In this document: one piece after another, positions 23,552 through 35,862 of the stretch
How positions within the stretch are numbered: position 1 is the first letter of the stretch
How the letters are laid out: every line of letters begins with the position of its first letter
Assembly (NCBI GenBank): GCA_024138025.1
Contig: JAMXBD010000388.1
Location: forward strand, 806,001-870,000
Length of the DNA: 64,000 nt
Origin: Combretum micranthum
Taxonomy: Eukaryota; Streptophyta; Magnoliopsida; Myrtales; Combretaceae
Direction: 5' to 3'
Made by a program: the position numbers and the translations under genes
Notes under the pieces: generated by a model
Seen by the model: the letters and a program-made list of their open reading frames with translations, nothing else
Databases searched by the model: none
What the model was told of the DNA's origin: nothing

Positions 23552-23577
23552 TCTTTTTTTTTTTTTTTTTTTTTTTT
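23552..23577 (+). repeat. Poly-T run
   Basis: About 26 consecutive T residues. Could be the reverse of a retroposed poly-A tail, or simple slippage. Confidence 0.7.
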
Positions 23578-24120
23578 GCCCTTTCTAGATAGGTATACAT
23601 GATACATGGTGTATACTATCCGTTAAATAGTTGATAGTAGAACCCGTTGTATGGAGTAAAATCATCAATGATTTCCAATCTGATTGCTTCCAACATAGTT
23701 AACATCTTAGCAAACATGTGGTCCAACAATATGGGATCTTGAAGTATATGAATAGGTAGGCCCGATTATGGACTCTGGGCTTGGTGCTGTAGTTATTAAT
23801 TCTTTGGGCCAATTGATGCGTAGGAAGGCTGATATTGTTTTGTCCCCCTTCAGCAGAAGCTGGTGAGTGCTTGGCATTATGTGAGGTGGCTTCTCTGGTC
23901 AAAGCGCTTGGGGAAGGAACTTTTATCTTTGTCACATGTGTATATTTATTATATTCATATTTATATGTTAAAATAGTATTTGCATATAATGTGTATGTAT
24001 ATATAAACATTTATACACATGGAATATTTTTTTTTTTTCAAAAGAATGTGGGTTTGTATGAAACAAATGCCTGCTATAAAAACTATGTTAATTGTATTTA
24101 GCTATTGCTTTTTTTTTTTT

Positions 24121-24140
24121 CTCTCTCTCTCTCTCTCTCT
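24121..24140 (+). repeat. CT microsatellite
   Basis: Ten CT units bordered by poly-T on both sides. Confidence 0.9.
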
Positions 24141-24469
24141 TTTTTTTTTTGGTCAATGCATTTGGAAATTACTTGATATGTTTATTTTTTAATTGCTATT
24201 TTTGCATAATTTTCACCTTCGTCTTTGTTTTATTTAATAAGATGTACACTAATAAATGGAAAATATAGAAAATCAAGCATGTAAATAGGGTCTTGCGTCC
24301 ACGATATGGTAATATTTTAACTCATTATATCAATGTTTGTGCATGTCTTAACTCGCCACTCTTTTGGAGGAGAAGTAATGCACAAATTCTTCTTTCACAA
24401 TAATAAGGAAGTGGAGTCCATCTTTTCTTTTATCTTACAAATATATACCTAAATATGTAAGCTATTCTC

Positions 24470-24700
24470 GGATCTGTTTGGATTGTCTGTTTTTCATTTG
24501 TATTTGTATCTTTTTTAAAATGATATGTGTAAATATATCCGATTTGCATCTAAATTTTATCTATATTTGTTCTATTTGATCTTTTGATGAAAACTGTCAA
24601 TTTTTTTTTATCTATATCTATTTCTTGATAAATAATTTGTTAGCAAAAAGTTTAAAAAAGTGTCTGTATCTGCTGGAAAAAAGCCAAAACAAACAGACCC
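24470..24700 (+). mobile_element. Tourist-like MITE, copy 2
   Basis: 231 bp, same length and nearly the same sequence as copy 1, ends GGATCTGTTTGG / AAACAGACCC. Flanked by CTC at 24467-24469 and 24701-24703, a 3-bp direct repeat that is not the TAA/TTA usual for this group. Confidence 0.88.
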
Positions 24701-25059
24701 CTCATCTTCAACCAAATCTTCTTCTTTTTCTAGTCCTCTATTGTTTCTCTGTGGATGGAAAGTCTCCTTTAATATATGGCTATAACAAATTATATGACTA
24801 ATTATCTATATAAATTGTTTAATAGATCCTAGAATCAAAATTAATTACGAGTTAGTTTCATATGATTTTGTTAAGAATGGAAAAATACTAAACAATTTCA
24901 TAATAAAATATCATGCACTATCTTTGTTGTTTAAATTTATAGTTATGTAAATTGTCACATTAATATTAGATTTCAACTGTGTATTAATTTATCCAATGGA
25001 ACGGAAAAGAAGCAACAAATCAACTAAAAATCCCAGCATGTCGACAACCATGACACCAG

Positions 25060-25850
25060 ACATCATCACGGGTCGGTTTCGAATCGAAAACCAACCTTAC
25101 TTGTCATCGGCAGTTTCTGAACCAAGAATCAACACGAGGATGACGGGTTTGAACCGGCAAAGGAATCGTCAATTCTGACGGGTCCTTACGGTTCCATCCT
25201 TAATAATCGGATGACCCGGTGGTTTTCGAACTACCGGTTCAAGAACCGGTTGAGAACCGATGGTTCTCGCGATTATATACCATAAAAATTATAAAAAAAA
25301 AAAAGAAAAAAAAAGAAAAGAAAATTATAAAAAAAAAAATTGTAATTAAACAAAAAATATTTAAAATTATTTTCATATGAATAATAAAAAATTTATTTCA
25401 TATTCATAATATGTAATGCGTTATTATTAATAACACAAATAATAAATATATTTGAAATTATATATTGTTAAGTTTATGTAGACTTCTAACCAAAGTAGAC
25501 TTTCTTTCTTAGCAATGTGTAACTTGTTTTTGTGTGTTGTTGGGACTTGTTTGTATCTTGGATGTTTTATAGTGTTGCATTGGTAATATAACAACTAAAA
25601 AAGTGCAAGTGATTGTATATAAATAAATACATAATTGTAGAATTTCTTTTTACTAACGCTATAAATAATTATTGTTAAGCTCAATGTTATTTCAAGTTAA
25701 AATTTTATTTTATATTTTTTCTTACTTAAATTAAGTAAATTATTTAATTCATTTTTTTATTTTTAAATTTCACGGTTTCAGGTTCCTCTGGAACTGGAAC
25801 CGAACCAGTTCCTAAGAACCGAGAACCAGTTCCTAACCTTATGTCTCCAT
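25060..25850. mobile_element. Probable non-autonomous DNA transposon with CCGGTTC-rich ends
   Basis: 25070-25275 and 25780-25845 are rich in GAACCGG and GGTTC words in opposite orientation, separated by about 500 bp of AT-rich sequence. This build (repeated short motifs at both ends, AT core) is typical of plant hAT-like non-autonomous elements. I cannot define termini or a target duplication, and no transposase is present. Confidence 0.4.
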
Positions 25851-25919
25851 AACAAAAACTTGTAAGATCAATGATATAAAAAAATTTAACAATGAATGGA
25901 AAGGAAACAAGAAAACTAA

Positions 25920-26560
25920 TTTGCTATAATGGAATAGTCATAGTTTCTAAAGTACGAAAAGTAAACAGCTGGAGGTCCAAGCGAACAGCTGTTTTGAGTT
26001 CAGTTTGAACATCTGAAAAACACAAAAGATGGGACAAAAAATTCCTGAGGATCAACCCTTACCAGTAGCAAGATGGTTCATCTGATCAATCAATAATTGG
26101 CTTTGCTCCAAGTTTAGATGAATGCTCGGCCAACTTAGAGCGATGTGTGGAGAAAAACCGTCATTTCTATTTTGATCTAATAGCTTCAAGATGTTTAGTC
26201 TGTAAACACGCTGGTGCAAACATAGGGGATCTTGAAATATATAAGTAAATCTAATTTTTCAAGTAGGCTGATCCATGGGACAGAGAGTGAAGACATTTTG
26301 AAATTGACAGTTTCATTGTATCTGCTAGTATACACAGATCAACAGGAAACAACGGTTAGTATGTTGAGTTACATTAGTAATACTTCAGTAAGGATAGAAC
26401 AAGATAAACACAGCAACCAAGGTAGGTTCCATGCAGGTGATAGCTAGCAACTGCAATTTGGATCCAATCAACCGATTGTCTCTTGTGGAGAAGAGCAAAG
26501 GTGCATTTCTCCAATAATCAATATTTTATGGCCTACTAATAATTCAATCGAACATTTTGT
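25920..26560. repeat. Resistance-cluster non-coding block, copy d
   Basis: Shares GGAATAGTCATAGTTTCTAAA with 13560, AAATTGACAGTTTC and TATCTGCTAGTA with 14172-14210, and AAAGGTGCATTTCTCCAATAATC with 63650-63675. About 1.4 kb before copy e, so the two form a local tandem pair. Confidence 0.65.
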
Positions 26561-26739
26561 ACTTTTTTTTTCCCCCCTTCATAAATGGCGTTCCCATCTG
26601 TCCTCTCACATTCATATTCTGTCTTGTATAAAAGCAAAATAAGTACATGCAATGGGAGGGAAGATGGATGGGGATACTATTAGCAGAGGTTAATTTGTTT
26701 CATTGTCAATAAGCTGAAACTGTAAATCTCATCTCCTTT

Positions 26740-28000
26740 CAAGTACACTTGTATTAGTATTTTGGGAGAACATCTTTAATTCAGCTGTTGATTTCTTTGC
26801 CTTTAGGCTTTGGCTACTCTGTTATCTTCTTCTTCTTCTTCTCTTCTTCTTCATATATATACGTTCTAGCAGTTTGCCTCTATGGAATTCCTTTTATATT
26901 ATTAAATTCATATAAACTTAGCTGTTATAGAGAAAGAAAGAGATAGTACCTTACTTCAGCTAGATATAATGCATGTTAGAGGCGTACAAGCATACAACTA
27001 AAAATAAGAAAAAATTTAAAAAGTACTTATAAAAATATACAGGGTACGCTGGTGTAGTTCATTTAAAAAGAAAAAGGCAACTTCAAATTTTTGAATGTTT
27101 GCCTGATGTTTTTTCATAGAATTGTGCAAGAAATATTTACACTAAATCTTTTACCAATTTAACATTATTCTTTTAGATTACAACCACTACTAGTTAAGAA
27201 CAATTAATGACTGTTTGAGTTAAGGCCTCTTAGGGTATTGAACTCCTTGCCGGAAAGTATCAAAAAGGGAGAAAAAGTCGAGGAAAGGCCTCATCCCACC
27301 AGCTAATAGGTAGCCCCCTTTGCACGAAGAGTAAAACCTGTTGTATGGAGTAAAATCATCAATCAATCTTCCAATCTGATATGGGATCTTGAAGTAAATA
27401 AATAAGTTAAATCTTTCAAATAGGTTGATGAGTGTGATTCAGAATGAAAAGCATTTCTAAAATTGATAGTTCCAGTATATCTGCTAGAAGTTACAAGTCA
27501 AGAGGAAACAACAATTACAATCACAGTTATTTCAGCAACAATACAACTTAAGGATCAGAGAACATCAAAAGAGCAACTGATGCAAGTTGAGCTCAGCCAG
27601 TAAACTATTCATGATCAGCTACTCTGGAAAGTTAATGCAGCAAAGTGCAATGTACAAACGATCAACAAATCATCTCAAATGGAGCAGTACAGAGGTGCAT
27701 TCCTCTAATAAACATAATTTTCGTGTACGTTATACAGAATTTTGGCAGCAAATGACAAATGATAAGTGCAATCATGTTTCATGATAGCAGTTAGTCAATA
27801 AGATTTAAACTACTTGCTTAAGGAGAACACAAGATGAATATGCATAAGCAAATACTTACCAAACTAGGTCCCCAGCAGAATGCTTTATGGACAGGTTATG
27901 AATAGAGCAGTTGGCCTATTCTATTTTGGAGAGAACCCTTTCAAATACTTCAAGTAATAAATATAAAACTTACATTAAATCTGTAAGCTTTGTGGTGCTA
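26740..28000. repeat. Resistance-cluster non-coding block, copy e
   Basis: 26760-27255 corresponds to 1940-2007 plus 7718-8140 with no Copia between them, so it is an empty-site paralogue of the Copia-1 insertion. 27290-27480 corresponds to 13640-13934 plus 14172-14190 without the MITE. A TTC-rich microsatellite (26826-26852) has grown at the equivalent of the Copia target. No gene is recognisable. Confidence 0.7.
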
Positions 28001-28689
28001 ACCTTCCACTACTATGATGATAATGATTAAAATTAATCAGTCCAAAATCTAGTCATATTATCATCTGGTTACTGTAATCCATCATTTATGCTTACCCAAC
28101 AACATCAATAACCAAGATTGACAATCTCATGGGGTCCATTTATTGAGCAAGAATTATGTGCATGCTACCGAATAAATTACAATGGCTATCTCTACCCTGA
28201 AAACAACCATCACGTTATTAACTTAGAAGCCATTAACTTGAAGACATGAATCAATCTACAGTTATAATAATTAGCATTACTAATCAAGATATTAATGATT
28301 GGACAAAAATGACACCTCATATGTAAAATTATGAAAGAATTCCATCATATTAAATACAATTATCATTGTGACAACATTTGAAGATTAATGAACCCAATAT
28401 GAAGTCAAATATAAAAATAAATCAAACCTAGTTAAAACCAAATCACAGATAGACCTTTCCTCATTAGGTCACAAGTGAAATGTAAAAGAGAAATAATAAA
28501 AGCCCTAAAATAAAAATACAAAATCCAATTCAAGAATTCCCACATAACCATTCTCAACACAAATTCATTGCCTGAAGCTGCAAAAGCTGACAACAAGCAA
28601 CAAACAGTAGTGATCACCACATAATTCTTGTGTGACAGCAGGAGCTGATTCTTATTTGAATGAAAGCAGTATGAACATCAGCTCCACAT

Positions 28690-28965
28690 CGTCGTCTTCT
28701 CCCCCTGCATTTAGCCATTACTTATAGAGTTTTGGCTTTAAGGTGGAGAAAGTCAGTAGCTTCATCATCCCATTCTAATCTACCCTACCATCCAGTCTCT
28801 ACTTCTACTACCTCTACACTATACCTTCCACTATTAGAGTCAAATGGAAGCTTTATCATACTATGACATTCAACTATAAGAATTTCTTTCAATCAGGAAA
28901 TGATTCCATTGCGAATGCTTCTCAGCTTTGGTACTCAGAACAAATAGAGTTTTTGCCATTACTTT
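28690..28965 (-). pseudogene. LRR tail relic of an RPS5-like CNL gene (copy B)
   Basis: DNA-level match on the minus strand to the end of the long copies: the family sequence around AGAGTCAAATGGAAGCTT (28838-28855) encodes KLPFDS, followed in reverse by the segment matching HNRTLSSPS with a GCGAATGCTT variant. Frame is lost by several indels. The 3' side (28500-28690) matches 14780-14960 beside relic A, placing relic B as its duplicate. Confidence 0.7.
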
Positions 28966-29929
28966 GAAACAAATACATACAAACACAGCATAAGAATGAA
29001 TTTACATAGGAGAGTCACCATACATTATTGAATCTAAGTCAATTTGGCACAATCTAGGTCAATCTTTTGAGGAAGGACACTTGCACCAACAACAACCATC
29101 ACACCAACTAAAGCATCTGTGTTCAGAAAGTACCCTTCAACAAATGCAGATTGGTCCATTCGATCAGATCCAGAAGTGATGGCAAATCTACATACAAAAT
29201 GAAGGGTAGAGCATGAAAACGGATTCAATGATGTCGTATGCATGTAACTTTAGCATTCGGGCAGATAAAGATATATGTGGAACAATGATATATTTTATAT
29301 GCCATCCATTCAATTATTAAACCAAATGAAATCACAAAATCATGAAGTGCCATTTCACATTCTTTCTTTTATATAGGGACAATCACAATAACCAAACTCC
29401 CTATTAGCAAAGCAATTTAGAGAACAAATGAACAAAGAGGAAGTACATGCTATCTCAGCATTACGAAAGACTTGCATTCAAGAGCAAAAACTATATAAAT
29501 CAGGGCATCCCTTTGAAGACTTTGAATCCTCCTCTGTCTCATTACCAGTAGGAATAAATCTAAATCCGTACAGATCCTAAATATATCTATATGCTCTTTA
29601 GAACTTCAAAACACGACTCTTCACTTAACTCATTTTATATTGTCAGTTTTCTTTTCTTTTTTTTTTTTCACTTTCCAATTTTTTGTATATTTTTTTTTTC
29701 TTATTTTTTTCCTCAAAAATAAAAAAAAAAAGAAATGGAAAAAAACAGGTCCAACAGAACCTCCAGTCAAAGGCCCAATAACCAAGACAATTCCGTTTGG
29801 GCCATTCATTGAACAAGAAAAACGCACTATGCACTTTTCTTACATAAACATTACAAGAAATAAATTGGAAGCAGAACAAAATCAAATTTCCACACACAAA
29901 CAGAACTATTGAAAGCTGACCTCTAATTG

Positions 29930-30130
29930 CCTTGCAATGACTTCTATTGACTCATATAGCCTTGAGGCAAAAAAAGCTTTAGAAGTTTCGTCATCCCTTA
30001 TAATTAAATTTACCCTACCGTTCAAATTCTGATGTGATTTTCTTTAAGCTATTATTTCTCTGTCAGAATCAAATGATATGATCATATTTCATACTAGAAT
30101 GAATTTCTCTACCAAGTGCAGTGAAGAAGA
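29930..30130 (-). pseudogene. LRR tail relic of an RPS5-like CNL gene (copy C)
   Basis: Weak but ordered DNA similarity to the last ~60 codons of the long copies: GAAAGCTGACCTCTAATTGC, a TTTCGTCATCCC segment, a TTAAGCTATT segment and AATCAAATG. Very decayed. The flank at 29540-29660 also matches 16590-16710 and 30480-30550. Confidence 0.5.
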
Positions 30131-30868
30131 GGAGTACGAAACTTATCATGCTTACTAGCTGTATGAGAAGCAAAAACCCTAAACAAAGAAATTAAACCAA
30201 ATTTTAGTTTTATGAGTCCAGGTTCTTGAATTTCTAACACGAACGAAAAGTAGAGAAAATGTTCATGAAAAATATCCCCGCTTTGAGCACATTGGATTGC
30301 GAAAGAAACTAAATCATAGAGCTGAATAATATAGTGCCATGGATAAAAACATCTAATAATATAGAAAGAAATTGAATCAAAAGGTTATTATTAAACTGAC
30401 ATGGTATGAGAGTTTAAAGAAACAAAAAGATGCTTATTATCCATGAGCATAATTCTAAACTTATACACATCATAAATATGTATGTGCACTCTTTAGAAAT
30501 CAATGGCATGACTTTTCACGTTGATATTATATATTTTTCACTTTTCTTTTTTTTTTCCTTTTATTTTTATATTTTGCACATTTTTTTTTAAATTTTATAT
30601 AACGAATAAAAGATGGCCTAAGGAAACCTCCAGCCTTTGTATAATTTTCCTAGCAAGATAATCCCACTGGGCCATTTTATCGAGCAGAAACAAAGCACTA
30701 TATGCATTTCTTACATAAACATTGCATAAAATGAATTGGAAGCATCACAATTACAAATTACTATATAACCAAAAAAAAAAAGCATTTCCTAACGCTTACC
30801 TGAACTATTGAAAGCGGATCTCTGATTGCAATTGACCTTTAGCATGACTAGTATTTGAGCTCTTCTAA

Positions 30869-33461
30869 TCACCACGGAGCTATCTTTGAGGTGAAAAAAA
30901 CCTTTGTAGCTTCATCATCCCATTCTAATCCACTCCACCATGTAAGAGGGTATCCTCTGACTTTCTTTAAGCTATTCCTTCCGCTGTTAGAGTCAAATGG
31001 AAGCTTCTTCAATAATGGACAGTCCCATACCAAAATCTTTGTTAGTGAAGGAGATGATAAGGTTCGATTGTGAATGCTTATTAGATTTGGTAACTCCCAC
31101 AATGTAAGAAACGAGAGAGATGAGAAGAGCCTTGCACTTGAACTTGCACTTGAACTTGCACTTGCATTTTCATCTATATGTTGTAGAATATCTTCATTAA
31201 TGATATTCTCAAGTGAGCTGCAGTACCTTACATCAAGTGTTTGGAGGTTGGGCACATATATAAGCCATGATAGACTCCTTAATTCATTACAAAAGCTGAT
31301 ATACACATTGTGCAGATTGTCCACTCCAACCTACTTGATAGTCGGTCATTCACGTGCCCTGGAACCTCCTCATATATTTCTATGCTCTTGAGTGAATCAC
31401 ATCTATTTAACTCAAGGTTATTTAGACGCAAGCTTTTTCTCAATGATGAAGCCGATATATTAATGGTGAGCAAGTCAGCGGTATAGGAGATTGACAACCA
31501 TGTTATAATCCGTTGTAAAGTTGGAGACTCTAGCAGTATCTGGACACTTGATGCAGTATGTACTTCTAGTGATAGTTCATTCAGCTGGTCCAATCCCTCT
31601 AGTGCCTCTACTAACCCCTCTTCATCAACGTAGGCATCCCCTCCACTCTTCTTAAACACTTTTAATGAGGAGAGACTTAAAATCACTTCCTTTGGAATAT
31701 TCTTAAGATATCTTGTATCATGTAAAACCAAGTATAGCAAAGACGTCAAGTTTTTCATTTCATTAGGCAACGCTTTAATACCTGTTCCTGATAGATTAAG
31801 GTATTGTAGGTTGGCCAAACTTCCAACTCCCGTAGGTAACTTAGTAAACCTCTCATTCCGTGACATGTCAAGAACTTTCAAGACATGCAAAGAGTTGAAA
31901 AACCCCTCAGGCAAGGTCTCCAACTCAGTTTCATTGATGAGTAATGTTACGAGCCTAGAGCATACTGATAGTTCTGTGACATGATCAATCCTAATCCTAG
32001 GACCCCGTAAGGATAATCTTTCAGCCTCTTTCCACTTATAGATGTGCACATCTTCTTCTTCCACTATGATTTTGTTTTCCTCTTTTCCGTGCTCACGAGC
32101 TATCCATAGTGCCATGTCACGAATGACATCATGCATCTTTACCCTATATATATATCATTTGCTTCCAATAAGAAACCTTCGCCAATCCACAAGGAAATAA
32201 GAAAACCATCAGGAACACTGTAGTCCTCAGGGAAAAGAGCGCAATAAAGAAAGCATTGCTGGAAGGTTGTATACTCCAAGCTATGATAACTAAACTCGAG
32301 CAATTTATAGACTTTATCCTCCATTCTTGAAAACTTTGATGGACGTGTCCTTAAATCCTTTAATGCTTTCTCCCATTCACGAGGATTCTTTTTGGTTGTC
32401 ATGGCTCGCCCAATGGTAATAAGAGCTAAGGGCAAGCCTTTGCATTCTTCAACAATAAGTTCAGCATATTTTTTAATATCTGGATGTGAACTTAGGGTGT
32501 TGTAACCAACTTTCTCTTGAAATAATTCCAAGGCTTGCTTTGGTGACAAACACTGGACTTTAAGGCTCCTTGTAGCTTCCATTTCACCACATACTTGTTC
32601 AGACCGAGTTGTAAACACTATTTTGAATCCATTTTTTGAATTAGGAATAGGAATTCCTATTTCAGCCACATCCAGTCTCTCCCAGATGTCATCTACTAAT
32701 AGTACGAATTTCTTGTCTTCAAAACTTTGCATAACTCTGCAGCTTGTATCTTCGTTAGATTACTCCACACACCATCTCCGATTCCCAATCCTTCCTTATA
32801 CTTTCTCTTATCTTCTCTAAATTGACTTGTTTTGAACCACAACCCATAGGATGACATCAAATTTATTGCTCGTGTTACAGAACTTCTCATTGATTCTTTT
32901 CAAGAGTGGTTTTTCCAACACCTCCCATCCCCCATAATCCAATGATTCCTCATCCTTATCCTGAAGCCATTCCCACACTTGAGAAATCATGGAGTCAAGG
33001 CCAACAGTCTCCTCTATAGGCATCTCATGTACTTGAGGAGGCAATCTGATAACCAAGGCGTAAACTTATCTCTTTTAGCCTGGTACTCTTTCACATTATT
33101 GAGCAACAGGGCTACCTTTTTTCCAAGTTTATAGCTGGAATAGCAGCCCCTAGGACAGCACCATACAAGGCACTTGTTTGTTTGTGCGACTTTCCTTCTT
33201 GAATGAGTTGAAGAGATTCTACTTCAAGTTGTTGGACTTTCTTAAGCCACAATTTACTTCCTCTAGGCGTTTGGCTCCTTGCCTAACTTCCTCATTTTCA
33301 ACTTCATTCTTAACATCAGCACTTATACTCATCAATTGTTGTAGTTCATCCTCTAGCAATTTCAAATTTTTGGTCGGATTATAGATGTAGCTCATAGGTT
33401 CAGCCAGTGAACTCCATAAGCATTTGCCAACTTCCACCGTAGCTTTTGCTGGAACATCCAT
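30869..33461 (-). pseudogene. RPS5-like CC-NB-ARC-LRR resistance gene, disrupted (long copy 2)
   Basis: Paralogue of copy 1, about 13.8 kb away, same strand. The start MDVPAKATVEVGKCLW at 33461 was chosen because it lines up with the copy 1 start; the 33 codons before it read as flank. Coiled coil 33219-33461; NB-ARC start 32817-33056 (VHEMPIEETVGLDSM); 32139-32732 with kinase-2 KKFVLLVDDIWERLD (normal here), KIVFTTRS, GLPLALITIG, CFLYCALFPEDY; 31279-32136 with MHDVIRDMALWIA and LRRs; 30869-31324 with the last LRRs, ending in KVFFTSKIAPW. Breaks: frameshift near 33225, frameshift around 33100, one-base loss inside the P-loop codons near 32910, frameshift near 32760, a deletion of roughly 35 codons with a TA repeat near 32140, frameshift near 31310. 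A short SAS repeat (codons near 31140-31170) has expanded. Dead. Confidence 0.92.
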
Positions 33462-33569
33462 GGAATCAAGGAAAATATAGAAAAGCTTGCCAAGAATTAG
33501 AGGAAGGATGTAAGAAAAGTAATGGAATGCACAATCTACCGAAGAAATAGTTACCAACAATCAAGAAGA

Positions 33570-33900
33570 AGGATGTGAGACGGAGAATGATCTAGTGTTT
33601 TGTGTATAGTGTAAAGTCAAGTGGTGTATTGACAACCAAAGCAGGTATAATATTACATGACAGTAGGTATGTAAAAGAAAGCATGAAAGCTGTCTGTCCT
33701 TTTCTCATTTCTCTCTTAAACTTTTTTTGGTTTTATTAAATGCTCATAAGAATTTATCTAAAAAATTTTAAGGAAAAAAGGAAGACAGAACATATTAAAA
33801 ATTTAAAATCAAGAATAACATAAACCACTCTCTTTTGTGAGAGTTTTATTCTGTTAATTAAAAGCTGTCATGAACGTGTCCTTCTAGTTCGACGTTTTTT
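33570..33900. repeat. Upstream flank of CNL copy 2, repeated elsewhere
   Basis: Contains GTGTTTTGTGTATAGTGT (also 19778) and TTAATTAAAAGCTG with a following CATG...TGTCC segment that recurs near 39585 and 45340. In gene orientation it is the 5' flank and would be expected to hold the promoter. Copies without a gene occur at about 35990-36250, 39060-39650 and 44800-45400. Confidence 0.6.
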
Positions 33901-35630
33901 AAAAAAAAAAAATTATTTACCTATTCGTTTATAGAGAGATTGCACGTGAATTGAGTTTTTTTTTTTTTTTTCAGAGTTGCTCAAGTTATTTTTCTTTTTC
34001 AATTTAAAATACCAGTTTGATTATGTAAGGAGATGGACAATAGTAATGTTAATTTACCATTTTAAAATCAATTTATCATAATTTATCACTTTTTAAATTA
34101 TCATTTTTAATTAGATCTATCATTTTAAAATTAACTTACCATTTTATATGCAAAATTCAATAGTAAATCTTAAAACGTCTAAACAAATCGATAATTCATG
34201 ACTTAGACTCTATAATTTTCCATTTTGAAAGAGTGTAAATTCGTTGGCTCCATTTTTATATCCTAACATAATTGTATCAAAAATAAAAAAAAAAACACGT
34301 TGCTCGAATGGTGGAAATGACTGAGTTTGTATTAAGTAAAACTCAATACTAAACAAAATAATTAATTTAAAGTGAAAACACAGCTATTAAATGCATTTTT
34401 ATTTGAACTTATGGTACAGTGGCTTGAACATAAGTCTTTCATGAATAAATCAAATTTGATTTGTCATTGCCAAAAACCACAATATATTATTTTGGGACCC
34501 TAATTAATACTGCAAGCGAAAATGCCTTTTCTTTCTCAGCTATTAGACGCATTTTTATCTGATCTTATTATACAGTGGCTTAAACATGAGTCTTCCATGA
34601 ATAAATCAAATTGGATTCATCATTGCCAATAACAACAATATAATATATATAAAAAAAAAAAAAAGGCATTTTCACTTGCACTATTTATCGGGGTACTAAA
34701 ATAGTACATGCAAATTGTCTGCTGTTGCGACAATAATTTTTAACAGTTTCGGTGAAATGTTATTTATGAGGTATTTTCACCAATTATCTATTATCTATAA
34801 CCCATAACATTGTATGATATTTAACCCATCTTACATTTATATGGCATGCTATTATTATAACATACGTGGGTATTCATTTTAGGTATAAATATATAATATA
34901 TATTATATTATATGATGTTTGATATTTAAACTTTGTTTATTTTATAATTAATTACTTAATGATGTCAATTTAATACCTAAATTTTATCTATTTTTATAAT
35001 CAACTATAAGAACTTTACTAGAATTTGTAATCAAATCTTAAATTTTAGCTATTTTATGATTAACTACCTTATTTAATACTATAAATGTATATGTATACAT
35101 GCATATCGTGTAGATCTTGTTCTTGCAGTATCTCAAATGCACAAGTGACAACAAAAGAGTTTAAGTAGACTTTGCATATCAATATTACAATTCTTGAGCA
35201 ATTATTTGTCTGTTTGATCCTTAAAAGTAATGCTTCCTTTATGGAATATTATTTATCTTTTATCTCTAAAAGTTTGAAATGAAGAGGGATTACTAGACAT
35301 TTATGAGCAATTGGAGTAGATGACAATTGACTAATCATTTTAGTGATTATTGGATAAAATAAAGCAACTGCGTGCATCAACCTGCTAGAGAGAGATTGGA
35401 TGTAAATAGATTGGTTTAATAATTCTTGCTCTAAGTCTATCAAACGAGATATCTCTAGGTCATCTAAATAAACAATCAAACTCATGGCCCAAATAAAAAA
35501 ATCAATCAAACTCGCTGGACCTTATTATGTGGTCCGTTGGCCCTATTACATAGTTCATTAGTCAAAATAAGTAATAATAATATTATATATATATATAATT
35601 TAGAGTTCCCTTTACAATAAATAATCTTAT
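33901..35630. other. AT-rich intergenic region
   Basis: No recognisable gene. Two near-identical phrases near 34430 and 34580 (GTGGCTT, AACATRAGTCTT, ATGAATAAATCAAATT) form a small local direct duplication of about 150 bp. The 86- and 66-codon minus ORFs at 35249-35706 lack any family signal. Confidence 0.5.
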
Positions 35631-35862
35631 AGGTCTGTTTGTTTTGGTTTTTTTTCGGCAGATACAGACACTTTTTTAAACTTTTTTCTAACAAATTATT
35701 TATCAAGAAATAGATATAGATAAAAAAAAGTTGACAGTTCTCATCAAAAGATCAAATAGAATAAATATAGATAAAATTTAGATGTAAATCGGATATATTT
35801 TGCACATATCATTTTTAAAAAGATACAAATAAAGATGAAAAACAGACAATCCAAACAGACCT
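35631..35862 (-). mobile_element. Tourist-like MITE, copy 3, inverted
   Basis: 232 bp, reverse complement of copies 1 and 2, ends AGGTCTGTTTG / CAAACAGACCT. I see no clear 3-bp target duplication (TAT on the left, GCA on the right). Confidence 0.88.

Noticed and set aside
29640..29912. Overlapping plus and minus ORFs rich in Phe or Lys
   Set aside because: Products of poly-T/poly-A tracts.
35249..35706. Two minus ORFs of 86 and 66 codons
   Set aside because: No family signal, AT-rich context, no paralogue kept open.
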